A stretch of DNA of 64,000 nt from Glycomyces salinus (GTDB lineage Bacteria > Actinomycetota > Actinomycetes > Mycobacteriales > Micromonosporaceae): contig NZ_JAELXW010000010.1 in NCBI RefSeq assembly GCF_016428645.1, positions 62,001 through 126,000 of the forward strand, read 5' to 3'. The notes under the pieces were generated by a model, which worked only from the letters and a program-made list of their open reading frames with translations, did not search any database and had not been told where the DNA came from. This document shows positions 18,263-26,933 of this stretch, in pieces. The translations under genes and the position numbers were made by a program. Numbering within the stretch: position 1 is the first letter of the stretch; every line of letters starts with the position of its first letter.

Positions 18263-20332
18263 TCAGGCGACCGTGCCGGTGACCGAGCTGCCGGACTTGG
18301 TCACGTGGTAGGTGAGGGTCTCGCCGCTCCAGAAGTGGAAGGTGAGGGTCACCTCCTGGCCGTCGTTGACTTCGGCGAAGAAGTCCGAGGTCAACGAGAT
18401 GGTGCCCGCGTCGTAGTCGGGTTCGAAGGCCCGCGCGAACTCCTTGTAGGAGGTCCAGTTCTGCGGGCCGGCGTTGCCGGAGCCGTCGGAGTAGACGGCC
18501 TCCATGGTGGCGAGCTGGTCGCCGTTGAACTGGGTCGGGACCGCGAACGAGTCGGTCGTGCCAGAGGCGTCCTGCACCACCGGCGTGTCATAGGAGACGA
18601 CGCTGATCCGCCACGGAACCCCGGCCGAGAAGTCGGCGTGCAGGTCGGCTCGCGTGCCGTACTCGCCCGAGCCGATGAGGTCCTCGATCGTGTCGGCGCT
18701 GATGGTCAGCTGGTCACCGGAGAGGGTGTAGTCGGTCCCCTCGTCCAGCGGCGTGTCGCCGTGGCGCAGTCCCTCGAAGGTGTTGCCGTTCGGGTTCAGC
18801 GTCACGGTCGCGTCGGTGACGGTCCCGGCCCGCTCGACGAACACCTGGTCGGTCGAGGCGGTGCCGGAGCGGGTGGTCCAGCCGGCCTCCATGATCGCGT
18901 ACAGCTCCGGGTCGCTCCACTCGAAGGACGTGCGGCCGAGGTGCTGGCCGTTGTCCCACACCATGTGCGTGATGTTCCGTTCCTGCGCATAGTATTCGAG
19001 GTACTCGAAGTACTTGAGCTTCTCGCCCTGTTCGATGGTGCCGGTGTGCGCGTCGAAGCCGAGCAGGCCCCATTCGCCGAGGATCACCGGGGTTCCTTGG
19101 GCGACGAAGGAGTTGTAGACGCGGTCGAAGGAGTCGACCAGGGCCTGGCGCACTTCGTCGTTGAACGTGGTGTAGCCGGCGATGTTGACGCTGAACGGCC
19201 AGAACCCGTAGTAGTGCACCGTGGCGGCGATGTTCGGGTCGTCCAAGGAGTCGATCGTCTGGTTCAGGGCGTCCAGGCGCGGCTGCTCGTCGTTGGTGTG
19301 CAGGGTCGGGAGCACCAGCACGCGGTCGGCGTTGCCGCCGCCGGTGTCGCGCACGATCTCGTGGAAGACGGTGTTGAGCTCGTCGAGCAGGCCGTACGCG
19401 GTCGAGTCGTCGACGTCGTTGAACTGCGGCTCGTTGACGCTCTCGAACAGCAGCTCGGGCGGGGCGTCTCGGAACCGGTCGGCGAGGTCGTTCCAGATGA
19501 CCTCGTACCGGGCCATGACCTCGTCGTGGTTGCTCTGCATGTCGGCCATCCAGATCCACGAGTCGTGGTGGATGTTGATGAGCACGTACAGGTCGGCTTC
19601 GAGGGCCCAGTCCACCACTTCCTCGACTCTGTCGAGGTATGCCGGGTCGATGGCGTAGTCGGGCGCGCTTCCCTGGTGGTTGTCCCAGGTGACGGGGATG
19701 CGGATGCTGTTGTACCCCTGGGACTCGATGTTCTGGATCAGTTCCTCGGTGATCCGCGGGTTGCCCCAGGCGGTCTCGTCGTCGCCGACCGAGTCGAGCG
19801 AGTTGCCGAGGTTCCAGCCGGGCTGCATGGCGGCCACGGTCTCCATGGCGTCCGTGTCGTCGGGCGGCGGCTCGGAGGTGGTGGTCGTGGGGGTCGGCTC
19901 CCCGATGTCGCCGGTGCACTCGACCCCGTTGAGGAAGAACTGCGTGGGGCTGTCGTTGCTGCCGGACCAGGATCCGTTGAAGCCGAACGAGGTCGAGCCT
20001 CCGGAGGCGATGGTCGCGTTGTACCCGAGGTTGGAGGCGGTGACCTCGTCGCCGGAGGTGGTGACGTCGGCGTTCCATGCCTGCGTGATCTGCTGGCCGG
20101 ACGGGAAGGTCCAGGTCAGGTCCCAGCCGTCGATCGGGTCGCCGAGGTTGTGGATCGTCACGTTGCCGGTGAACCCGCCGGGCCACTGGCTGTCGACCCG
20201 GTACTCGATTTCGCAGCCTTCGGCGGCGGAGGCGACCATCGGCGCCGTGATCCCGATCCCTGCGACCACGGCGACGACGGCACCTATCAGCAAAGCGGTC
20301 CGTCTTCGGGCACTTCGTATCAAAGTCCGCAT
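18263..20332 (-). CDS. Secreted modular endoglucanase: CBM2-GH5-X2-CBM46
   Basis: 689 residues. Signal peptide 1-36 (cut near ASA|AEG). CBM2 at about 40-139 with end cysteines and paired Trp; Thr/Pro linker. GH5 domain about 160-490 with acid/base Glu in ESVNEPQF and nucleophile Glu in VILGEWGLLG; WNLGNSLDS suggests subfamily 4. Then an X2/Ig-like module (about 500-590: TLNPNGNTFEGLRHGDTPL) and a CBM46-like end (PTQFNGDQLATMEAVYSDG, TFHFWSGETLTYHVTKSG). Predicted to cut beta-1,4-glucans outside the cell. AAGGAG lies four bases before the ATG. The tripartite catalytic-X2-CBM46 end matches known Bacillus Cel5 enzymes. Confidence 0.94.
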   Translation of the reverse strand: MRTLIRSARRRTALLIGAVVAVVAGIGITAPMVASAAEGCEIEYRVDSQWPGGFTGNVTIHNLGDPIDGWDLTWTFPSGQQITQAWNADVTTSGDEVTASNLGYNATIASGGSTSFGFNGSWSGSNDSPTQFFLNGVECTGDIGEPTPTTTTSEPPPDDTDAMETVAAMQPGWNLGNSLDSVGDDETAWGNPRITEELIQNIESQGYNSIRIPVTWDNHQGSAPDYAIDPAYLDRVEEVVDWALEADLYVLINIHHDSWIWMADMQSNHDEVMARYEVIWNDLADRFRDAPPELLFESVNEPQFNDVDDSTAYGLLDELNTVFHEIVRDTGGGNADRVLVLPTLHTNDEQPRLDALNQTIDSLDDPNIAATVHYYGFWPFSVNIAGYTTFNDEVRQALVDSFDRVYNSFVAQGTPVILGEWGLLGFDAHTGTIEQGEKLKYFEYLEYYAQERNITHMVWDNGQHLGRTSFEWSDPELYAIMEAGWTTRSGTASTDQVFVERAGTVTDATVTLNPNGNTFEGLRHGDTPLDEGTDYTLSGDQLTISADTIEDLIGSGEYGTRADLHADFSAGVPWRISVVSYDTPVVQDASGTTDSFAVPTQFNGDQLATMEAVYSDGSGNAGPQNWTSYKEFARAFEPDYDAGTISLTSDFFAEVNDGQEVTLTFHFWSGETLTYHVTKSGSSVTGTVA

Positions 20333-20365
20333 AGTACTCCTTCAATGTCGGTGCGGTAGTTGAGG

Positions 20366-20382
20366 ATGACGCGCAGCGTCAT
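20366..20382. promoter_or_regulatory. Palindrome in the GH5 cellulase 5' leader
   Basis: ATGACGCGCAGCGTCAT: perfect 7-bp arms around GCA. It sits just downstream of the predicted transcription start and 34 bp before the coding start, a position suited to a LacI/TetR-type repressor. The regulator is not identified. Confidence 0.4.
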
Positions 20383-20399
20383 AGACAAACCTCAATGCA

Positions 20400-20429
20400 A
20401 GACTAAGTTGGAAGACCCAACTTTGTCAA
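20400..20429 (-). promoter_or_regulatory. GH5 cellulase promoter with palindrome in its spacer
   Basis: On the minus strand: -35 TTGACA (20429-20424), 18-bp spacer, -10 TAGTCT (20405-20400). The spacer is almost filled by the perfect inverted repeat AAGTTGGAAGACCCAACTT (20405-20423, 7-bp arms). A protein bound here would block RNA polymerase. It could instead be a weak terminator of the upstream gene, but it has no T tract. Confidence 0.5.
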
Positions 20430-20435
20430 CACGGC

Positions 20436-23400
20436 TCAGGCCGCCTCACCACCGCCGGAGTCCTCGTCGCGCCGCTTCGCGTCGTCTACCAGATCCCGCA
20501 GCCATCCGAGCCACGTCCAGGCGTCGTCGACGTCCACCTCCAGCTCCACGCCGTTGTCCAGGAGCCTCTGGAGCTTCGAGCCCCACTCCTCGACCGCCTG
20601 GAGCGCCTGCTCGAAGCGCCGGATCTCCACCAGGCATTCGACCATCGACTTGGTGTCCCGCCGGATGGCCTCCCAGTGGAGCGCCGGGTGGGACGAGACC
20701 AGTTGGCCGCGAATCTGGATGGCTCGCGCCAGCACCGAGGCCGCGCTCTCGTGGCGACCGTGCTCGACGTGCTCGCCGGCCAGGTGCTCGAGGGAGTCCA
20801 CCAGCGACAGGTGCGGGATCGGATGCTCGCTGTCGATCTGCTCCAGCATCTCCGCCTTCGTGTCGACCGCGATCAGGCTCTCGCGGTCACCGAGCCTGGA
20901 GGCGTCGTGGTCCTGGAGCTGCCAGGGGCTCAGGGCGTTTCCGAACAGCTCGAGACCGCGCTCGTGGTCGGCGGCCTCGGCCATGATCTCCAGCGCTCGG
21001 TCCCGCTGCTCGACCATCCACAGCGCCACGGCGTACTCCTGGAGCGCGCGGACGGCGCTGGGCCAGTAGTCGGTGACCTCATGGGCCACCTCGAGCCAGA
21101 CCTCGCCGGCCTCCTTCAAGGTCGCGACCGCCGGCTCCCCGCCGTGCCGCCACCACAGCCCGACCCCGTAGTCGGCGAGGGACTTGGCCAGCAGGATCCG
21201 AGAGTCGAGGTCGGACGCGAGTTCACGTCGGACGGTTACGGCCTGCGCGAAGACCTCCACCGCCTGTTCCTCTTCGTGGCGCACCCATAGCAGGTTGCCG
21301 AACCGCTCGAGGCTGTCGGCGAGCCTGACTCTGAACCGGGGGTCTCTCTCGGCCAGCCATTGCTTGATCTCGAGCAGCTCGCGAATGGTCTCGATCCGGT
21401 ACTCGTCGCCTCCGGCGTGCTCGTAGTCGAGGTACTCGAAGCACTCCTCGTATCTGTCGAGGTCCACGTCTCCGATGAGGCGCCGCAGCCGCACCGCCTC
21501 GAGCGCGGCCTCCCGAGCGTCGCGCCTCCGGTCCAGGTCGGTCAGGGCGACCGCCAGGTTCTCGAGTTCCCTGATGCTGTCGGCGTAGTCGGCGCGCCTG
21601 ACCATGCCCAGCTTGCGCCGGAACCTCACCGCGTGCATGAACACGCCCAGGGCCGCCTTGGGGTCGTCGGCGCGCCGCAACGCGATCCCGGCCTCGGACC
21701 AGGCCGCGATGCTCTCGCCATAGGCTTCGACGTCGGTGATCCCGGAACTCCAGAGGAGCTCGGCGAGCTGGTTCGCCGCCAGGACCGCGGACTCGAACTG
21801 TCCGTTGGCGATCCACAGGTCGCGCAGCCGAGCGAGCGCCGCCAGGTGCCGGGCGCACGAGTCGCCGTCGATCGCGTCGAGCCGTTCGCGCAGCTCCTTG
21901 GCCTCGCGGAGGGCTTCGAACCCGGCCTGTTCGAAGCCGAGGAGGATCTGCGCCTCGGCCACGCCTTCGAGCGCGCCCACCAGCTCGCGGTCGTTGCCGG
22001 TGTCGCGGAAGTAGCGGATCTGGAGGCTGTGCAGGGCCTTGCTGAGCGAGGCGAGCGCAGCCACGTCGCGGCTGGCGGTGATGTCGGTCCCGGCCACGAT
22101 CTGCGCCACCCGCTCGTCGTTCGACTCCTGCTCGAGGAGGGTGGTCAGCATCGAGGTCACTCTCGGGTGGTGGCTCTCGGCCACCTCGTTCCTGGCGATG
22201 CCGATCAGACGGTTGAGGTTGAGGTCCAGGACTTCGGCGGTCGAGATCGACGGGTCGTCGTCTCCTGCGATGCCGGCCAGGGTGATGCTCAGCGCGTGCT
22301 GGAACCGTTCGATGGTGTCCGGGTAGTGGTCGCAGGTGAGGCTCAGCAGGTGCACCAGGCGCGAGTAGTGGGTCGATTCGAGGTCGAGCCGCAGCAGCTG
22401 GGTCAGGATGTCGTCGAGGTCGTCGACGCTGACCAGCAGGTGCTCTGAGATCAGGTCCGGCTCGATGGCGGCGGCGCGGCGCGAGCGGCCGTCCTCGGAA
22501 TCGGGGTAGAGGCGGACGAGCGCGTTCGCCGCTTCCCGCCGGTTGGCGTTCGACTGATCGCTCCACAGCTCGGAGGCCCGGAGCAGGTTGGTGGCCTCCC
22601 TGACCGTCGGCAGGGTCATGGTCATGATCGCCACCGCGTGCAGGGCCTGGTCGCATTCGGCGGGGCTGACCTTGTTGGTGGACAGTCCGTCCTGGCCCAC
22701 CCAGCGCTTGGTCCGTTCGCGGCGCAGCAGGTGGTCGAGGAGCTGTTCGCGCAGTCCGGTCGGTCCGGGTTCGGGCAGCGTCTCGCCTCGGGCGGCCAGG
22801 AGGGCGGCGATGTGGACCAGCAGCGGCGAGTCGTACTGGTCGTCGTCGACCTGGTCGAGCAGGTCGGCCGCGTCGGCGCCGTTGCCGCGGCCCCTGGTGA
22901 AGCGCTCGAACGCCTCGATGAAGTGGGCCCGGCGGCGGTGCCCGTCGAAGGCGTCGCGGGAGAGGGTCAGGCGCACCGACTCCCCCTCCTCTCGGAGCCG
23001 CTTGTGGAGGAACCCGCCGCCTCGGTCGCTGAGCTGGTCGTACCAGCCGCCGGTGGCGCGCGAGACCAGGAGCACGCGGACCGGGCTCTGGAGGAGGTCG
23101 CCGAGCCGTTCGAGGTGCTGGAGGAAGTCGATGACTCTGGTGGTGATCGCGGGGCGCTCGACGTAGTCGAAGACGATCAGCAGCGGTTTGCGCGGGAGGA
23201 ACGAGCCCCAGGGCTTGTCGGCGTCGTCGACGGCGAACCCGGTCGACCACTCCTGGTTCTCCTTCGGGAGACGCTTGCACAGCTCGGCGGCCAGGCGGGT
23301 CTTGCCCGATCCGGCCGGCCCGGTGAGCACGCGGATCGACACTCCTCCCCCGCCGTCGTCCTCCTCGCACCATCTCAGGAGCCTCTCCAGTTCCTCTCCG

Positions 23401-24167
23401 TGGCTTTCGGAGACGAACGGCACTTGGCCGTAGCGCGCGGTGATGAGCTTGAAGTCGGTCTCGACGCCGATCGGCTCGAAGGGGTTCCTGATGAGCGGGT
23501 GGTCGGCGGCGATGAGGTGGAGTTCGGGGTCGCCGAGCGCGGCCGCCAGCCGGGGCTGGTCGAGGATGACCTTGGACGGGACGACATCGAGGACGCGGGC
23601 GCGTCCGGGGTCGAGTTCAGCGGCGACGCCGAGGAGGCAGCGCTCGCTGAGGACCATGGCGCCGGACAGGCCGGTCCAGCCGGAGTCCTCGACCGGTTCG
23701 AAGGTGGGGACGGTGAATTTCATGCGCGGCTGTCCGGCGGCCTCGATGGGGACGACGGTGCCGCCCACGACGGCGGCGGCGTATTCGTCGCCGCGCTGGT
23801 CGGATTTGGGGAAGCCGATGCAGCGGGCCGGCTCCTCGCTGTCGAAGCCGGTCAGCTCGCCCCAGATGACGCGCCCCGAGGGGGCGGCCAGTCCGGGGAC
23901 GCGCAGCAGCGCCACGTCCACTTGGGACCGATCGAGGCCGGGCTCGTCGGGGGCCGGCCAGATCACCTCGGCTTCGGTGAACTCCGCGGCGAGGATCTGG
24001 CGGGCGCTGACCCGGTCGGCCCCGACCACGTCGTGGCCGCAGGTGAGGACGAGGTCGTCGTCGACCAGGTAGCCGCTCAGCGTGTGCCGCCGCCTGGTCG
24101 CGTGGTTCTCGGTCTTGATCTCGACGACGCGGGGCTCGTGCGCTCCGAGCAGCCGGGAGCCGGTCAC
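20436..24167 (-). CDS. Trypsin-like protease - STAND-type NTPase - TPR protein
   Basis: 1243 residues, apparently cytoplasmic. N-terminal trypsin-fold domain (about 1-210) with the full triad: His45 in LTCGHDV, Asp84 in VDVALLRV, Ser168 in GLSGAM. The NTPase has Walker A GPAGSGKT (283-290) and Walker B-like LLIVFDY (329-335), with STAND-like winged-helix sequence to about 650. From about 700 to the end are helical repeats of TPR type, probably the sensor. The protease-NTPase-repeat order matches nucleotide-gated conflict (STAND/AVAST-like) proteins; an antiphage role is inferred. GTG at 24167 follows GAGGAAG; an in-frame ORF to 24344 lacks a ribosome site. No accessory effector gene lies next to it. 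Confidence 0.8.
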   Translation of the reverse strand: MTGSRLLGAHEPRVVEIKTENHATRRRHTLSGYLVDDDLVLTCGHDVVGADRVSARQILAAEFTEAEVIWPAPDEPGLDRSQVDVALLRVPGLAAPSGRVIWGELTGFDSEEPARCIGFPKSDQRGDEYAAAVVGGTVVPIEAAGQPRMKFTVPTFEPVEDSGWTGLSGAMVLSERCLLGVAAELDPGRARVLDVVPSKVILDQPRLAAALGDPELHLIAADHPLIRNPFEPIGVETDFKLITARYGQVPFVSESHGEELERLLRWCEEDDGGGGVSIRVLTGPAGSGKTRLAAELCKRLPKENQEWSTGFAVDDADKPWGSFLPRKPLLIVFDYVERPAITTRVIDFLQHLERLGDLLQSPVRVLLVSRATGGWYDQLSDRGGGFLHKRLREEGESVRLTLSRDAFDGHRRRAHFIEAFERFTRGRGNGADAADLLDQVDDDQYDSPLLVHIAALLAARGETLPEPGPTGLREQLLDHLLRRERTKRWVGQDGLSTNKVSPAECDQALHAVAIMTMTLPTVREATNLLRASELWSDQSNANRREAANALVRLYPDSEDGRSRRAAAIEPDLISEHLLVSVDDLDDILTQLLRLDLESTHYSRLVHLLSLTCDHYPDTIERFQHALSITLAGIAGDDDPSISTAEVLDLNLNRLIGIARNEVAESHHPRVTSMLTTLLEQESNDERVAQIVAGTDITASRDVAALASLSKALHSLQIRYFRDTGNDRELVGALEGVAEAQILLGFEQAGFEALREAKELRERLDAIDGDSCARHLAALARLRDLWIANGQFESAVLAANQLAELLWSSGITDVEAYGESIAAWSEAGIALRRADDPKAALGVFMHAVRFRRKLGMVRRADYADSIRELENLAVALTDLDRRRDAREAALEAVRLRRLIGDVDLDRYEECFEYLDYEHAGGDEYRIETIRELLEIKQWLAERDPRFRVRLADSLERFGNLLWVRHEEEQAVEVFAQAVTVRRELASDLDSRILLAKSLADYGVGLWWRHGGEPAVATLKEAGEVWLEVAHEVTDYWPSAVRALQEYAVALWMVEQRDRALEIMAEAADHERGLELFGNALSPWQLQDHDASRLGDRESLIAVDTKAEMLEQIDSEHPIPHLSLVDSLEHLAGEHVEHGRHESAASVLARAIQIRGQLVSSHPALHWEAIRRDTKSMVECLVEIRRFEQALQAVEEWGSKLQRLLDNGVELEVDVDDAWTWLGWLRDLVDDAKRRDEDSGGGEAA

Positions 24168-24342
24168 GGTGTCTTCCTCGCCGATTCGCGATGCATGCCC
24201 ATACAACCTATAGAGACACGAGAAGCGGGAACAGATACTCCACTGTCGCGAACCCGACACCCGCCGGTCGCGTCGGCCGGGGTTCCCGGTCGGTTCGGCG
24301 GAGGGGTAGTCGATTCGGGCGAAGGATGTCACCCTGGTCGGC

Positions 24343-25119
24343 ATGAGTGATCTGCACTGGATCGACGAGGGCGCCGGCCGTCCCCTGGTGCTGCTGCACG
24401 GCGGCTACCTGAGCCGTGAGATGTGGGACGCCCAGGTCTCGGCCCTCTCGTCGCACTACCGCGTCATCGCGCCCGACGCCCGCGGGCACGGGCGGTCGCC
24501 GAACGCGACCGGGCCGTTCCGCCACACCGACGACGTCGCCGATCTCATGCGGTACCTGGGGATCGACTCGGCCGTGCTCATCGGCCTGTCAATGGGCGGC
24601 GCGACGGCGGTCGACACCGCACTGGAGCATCCGGATCTGGTCGAGGCCCTGGTCGTCAGCGGCGTGGGGACGAGCGAGCCCGCGTTCACCGATCCCTGGA
24701 CCACCCGGGTCTGGTCCGAGTGGAACGCCGCGTTGGCGGCCGGGGACTTCGAGGCGTGTGTCGAGAAGTTCACCCTGTTCGCGGCCGGGCCCCACCGCTC
24801 GCTGGACGAGCTCGACGGCGAGGTCGTCGACCGGCTGCGCCGCATGACCGTCGCCACGATGTCCAAGCACGGCCCGGACGAGCCGAACTGGATGACCCCG
24901 GTCCCCGACACCTGGGAGCGGGCCGCGTCCATCGGGGTGCCGGTGCTGGCGATCAACGGGGCGATCGACTCCCCCGACCACATCGGCATGGCCGAGCGCC
25001 TGATCGGGACCGTCCGGTCGGGGCGGGTGGTCTCGATCGACGGCACCGCGCACTACCCGAACATGGAGCGGCCGGACCGCTTCAACGGACTGCTCGCCGA
25101 CTTCTTGGCGAACGTCTAA
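24343..25119 (+). CDS. Alpha/beta hydrolase
   Basis: 258 residues. Oxyanion motif LLHGGYLSREMW, nucleophile elbow GLSMGGATA, acid residue in INGAIDSPDH, His in DGTAHYPNMERP near the end: a complete serine-hydrolase triad of the 3-oxoadipate enol-lactonase/haloperoxidase-like group. Substrate unknown. No clear ribosome site. Divergent from the protease-NTPase gene (175 bp between the starts, with no other feature seen) and convergent with the AraC gene, whose frame runs on antisense through it. Confidence 0.85.
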   Translation: MSDLHWIDEGAGRPLVLLHGGYLSREMWDAQVSALSSHYRVIAPDARGHGRSPNATGPFRHTDDVADLMRYLGIDSAVLIGLSMGGATAVDTALEHPDLVEALVVSGVGTSEPAFTDPWTTRVWSEWNAALAAGDFEACVEKFTLFAAGPHRSLDELDGEVVDRLRRMTVATMSKHGPDEPNWMTPVPDTWERAASIGVPVLAINGAIDSPDHIGMAERLIGTVRSGRVVSIDGTAHYPNMERPDRFNGLLADFLANV

Positions 25120-25935
25120 GCGTCGGGCCTTGGCGCGCGCCTCCCGCGGACTGGCGCCCATCTCGCGTTTGAACGCCGAGCTGAAGGCGAACGGGTCCTT
25201 GTAGCCGACCGCCTTCGCCACGGCCGCCACACTGAGATCGGTGTCCGCCAGCAGGTCCTCGGCGATGCGCATCCTCCATTCGGTGAGGTAGCCCAGGGGC
25301 GGCTCCCCCATGACCTCGGTGAAGCGCTTGGCGAAATGCGCCCTGGACACGCTGGCCTCGGCGGCGAGCGCGCCGACCGTCCACGTCTCGCGGGGCCGCC
25401 GGTGGATCGCCTCGAGCGCGGGACCGACCACCGGGTCGCCCACGCCCCGGTACCAGGACGGCGCCTCCGATCCCCGCAGGTCGAACCAGCAGCTCAACGT
25501 GCAGACGAGCCCCCAGTCGAGGACTCGGTCGAGCAGGGCCTGCCCGCCCGGGCGACGCCGGCGGTCCAGCGCGTCCCGCAGGGACTCGAGCCAGAGCACC
25601 TCCTCGACCTCCTCGTCGAGTACCAACGCCCGCGGGAGGGTCCGGAGCAGGCGTTCCTGGCGCGAGCCCGCGCCGCGGTAGGAACCGAACGCCGCCGTGC
25701 CGCTTCCGGTCAGCTCGAACGCCCCGGGCCCGCGGACCAGCGCGGTGGAGCCGGGGCCGAGCTTGAATTCGGCGCCGTCGACGGCGGCCACCGCGCTCTC
25801 TCCCTCGACGAGGGTGAGGATGGTGAGCGCCGCGCCGTCGTCGAAGCGGATCGGCCGGGTCGGCTCCAGGCGCAAGTGGTCGGCGGAGGATCCGGACGCC
25901 CGCAGGCCGCCGAGCATGTCACTCAATGGGTCCAC
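24589..25935 (-). CDS. AraC-family regulator with an anomalously long reading frame
   Basis: The recognisable protein is about the first 285 of 448 residues. An N-terminal cupin-like effector domain starts VDPLSDMLGGLRASG. The C-terminal double helix-turn-helix runs from WTVGALAAEASVSRAHFAKR to AKAVGYKDPFAFSSAFKREM, ending ASPREARAKAR at about 25117. Past this point no in-frame stop occurs until 24589, so the frame runs about 530 nt antisense through the hydrolase gene as low-complexity Arg/Gly/Asp sequence. A stop in the neighbouring frame (TAG at about 25117) suggests a small indel. Divergent from the quinone reductase gene (81 bp apart), its probable target. Confidence 0.8.
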   Translation of the reverse strand: MDPLSDMLGGLRASGSSADHLRLEPTRPIRFDDGAALTILTLVEGESAVAAVDGAEFKLGPGSTALVRGPGAFELTGSGTAAFGSYRGAGSRQERLLRTLPRALVLDEEVEEVLWLESLRDALDRRRRPGGQALLDRVLDWGLVCTLSCWFDLRGSEAPSWYRGVGDPVVGPALEAIHRRPRETWTVGALAAEASVSRAHFAKRFTEVMGEPPLGYLTEWRMRIAEDLLADTDLSVAAVAKAVGYKDPFAFSSAFKREMGASPREARAKARRLDVRQEVGEQSVEAVRPLHVRVVRGAVDRDHPPRPDGPDQALGHADVVGGVDRPVDRQHRHPDGRGPLPGVGDRGHPVRLVRAVLGHRGDGHAAQPVDDLAVELVQRAVGPGREQGELLDTRLEVPGRQRGVPLGPDPGGPGIGERGLARPHAADDQGLDQIRMLQCGVDRRRAAH

Positions 25936-26016
25936 GCGAGCTAGCGTAGACGATCACCGAGGAAATCCCGATTCTCGACCATGGTTCGTCCAGAGGATCG
26001 CGGCTGTACTTGTGCC

Positions 26017-26643
26017 ATGAACGGATACAACGAAGAAGACCGTCCCGTCGCGCTCGTCGTCCTCGCCCACCACCGCTCGGACTCGCTGACCGCTTCGATG
26101 GCGGAGCGCGCTGCGAACCGCCTGGAAGGCGACGGCTACCGCGTCGACCTCCTGAACCTCCACGCCGAGGGCTTCGATCCGCGCAACTCCGTCGCAGACG
26201 AGCCCGACTACGGCGACCGGGACAAGACGTACTCGGCCGAGGTGCATCGCCACATTCGCCGCGTGCACGCCGCCGAGGTCATCGTGGTCGTCTTCCCGGT
26301 CTGGTGGTTCGGTCTCCCGGCCCTGCTGAAGGGCTGGTTCGACCGAGTGTGGAACTACGGCCTCGCGTACGGCCGCAGCAGGTCCCCGATGGAGGGAAAG
26401 CGGATGCTGTGGCTGGCCCTGGCCGGTCTCACCGCGCGGGATCCGAACGCGGACCTGGTGGCCTCGGTCCTGGAAGGGCCGCTGCGTCGCGGCGTCTCGG
26501 AGTACTGCGGCATTTCCGAGACCCATGCCGCCGTGCTGTACGACAGCGAGGGGCAGGACCTGTCCGGCGAGGCCCGCGCCGAGCACTTCCGCGGCCTCGT
26601 CACCGGAGCGGACGAGGCGGTGGACAAGCTCCTGGCGGGCTGA
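26017..26643 (+). CDS. NAD(P)H-dependent flavin oxidoreductase / quinone reductase (flavodoxin-2 fold)
   Basis: 208 residues. VALVVLAHHRSDSLTASMAE provides the FMN phosphate loop. The signature VVFPVWWFGLPALLKGWFDR, then VWNYGLAYG, is typical of the MdaB/KefF/NQO family that reduces quinones by two electrons. An ATG at 26017 is chosen because the family N terminus begins there. Divergently arranged with an AraC regulator. Confidence 0.88.
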   Translation: MNGYNEEDRPVALVVLAHHRSDSLTASMAERAANRLEGDGYRVDLLNLHAEGFDPRNSVADEPDYGDRDKTYSAEVHRHIRRVHAAEVIVVVFPVWWFGLPALLKGWFDRVWNYGLAYGRSRSPMEGKRMLWLALAGLTARDPNADLVASVLEGPLRRGVSEYCGISETHAAVLYDSEGQDLSGEARAEHFRGLVTGADEAVDKLLAG

Positions 26644-26649
26644 CCGGCC

Positions 26650-26679
26650 ACTGGGCGGCGAGCAGGCTCGCCGCCCAGT
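26650..26679 (+). terminator. Terminator after the quinone reductase gene
   Basis: A 13-bp perfect stem (arms ACTGGGCGGCGAG and complement) with a CAGG loop, 6 bp after the stop. The remaining 180 bp to the next promoter shows no gene. Confidence 0.75.
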
Positions 26680-26857
26680 CAGGTTCCGCCATAGGGACTT
26701 CCGAGTCGAGTTCACTCGAACGGCGGGAACACCCCGACCGGCGTCGAAGCGCTCCCCACTGGAATGACGCCTGGAGGCCATTGCACCGCAGGGCAACCGA
26801 GCATCATCCCACAAGGACCGTCGCCATCCGGTCGCAAAACTGACATCCCACGCAACC

Positions 26858-26886
26858 TTCACATTACTGCGGAGTAACGGTAGCCT
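26858..26886 (+). promoter_or_regulatory. Promoter of the SGNH-ricin gene
   Basis: TTCACA (26858-26863), 17-bp spacer, TAGCCT (26881-26886). It lies in a locally AT-richer stretch upstream of the ATAGGAGA ribosome site at about 26920. Confidence 0.5.
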
Positions 26887-26933
26887 ACCTATTACATCCT
26901 GTAAATATTGATGTTTCCCAATAGGAGACTGCC

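Noticed and set aside
16970-20359. 1129-codon open frame on the plus strand opposite the epimerase and GH5 genes
   Set aside because: Opposite strand is a clear epimerase plus a four-domain cellulase with signal peptide; the plus frame has no motif.
20405-20423. Inverted repeat as terminator of the protease-NTPase gene
   Set aside because: Only 7-bp arms, no T tract, and it sits exactly in the spacer of a good promoter; operator is the better reading.
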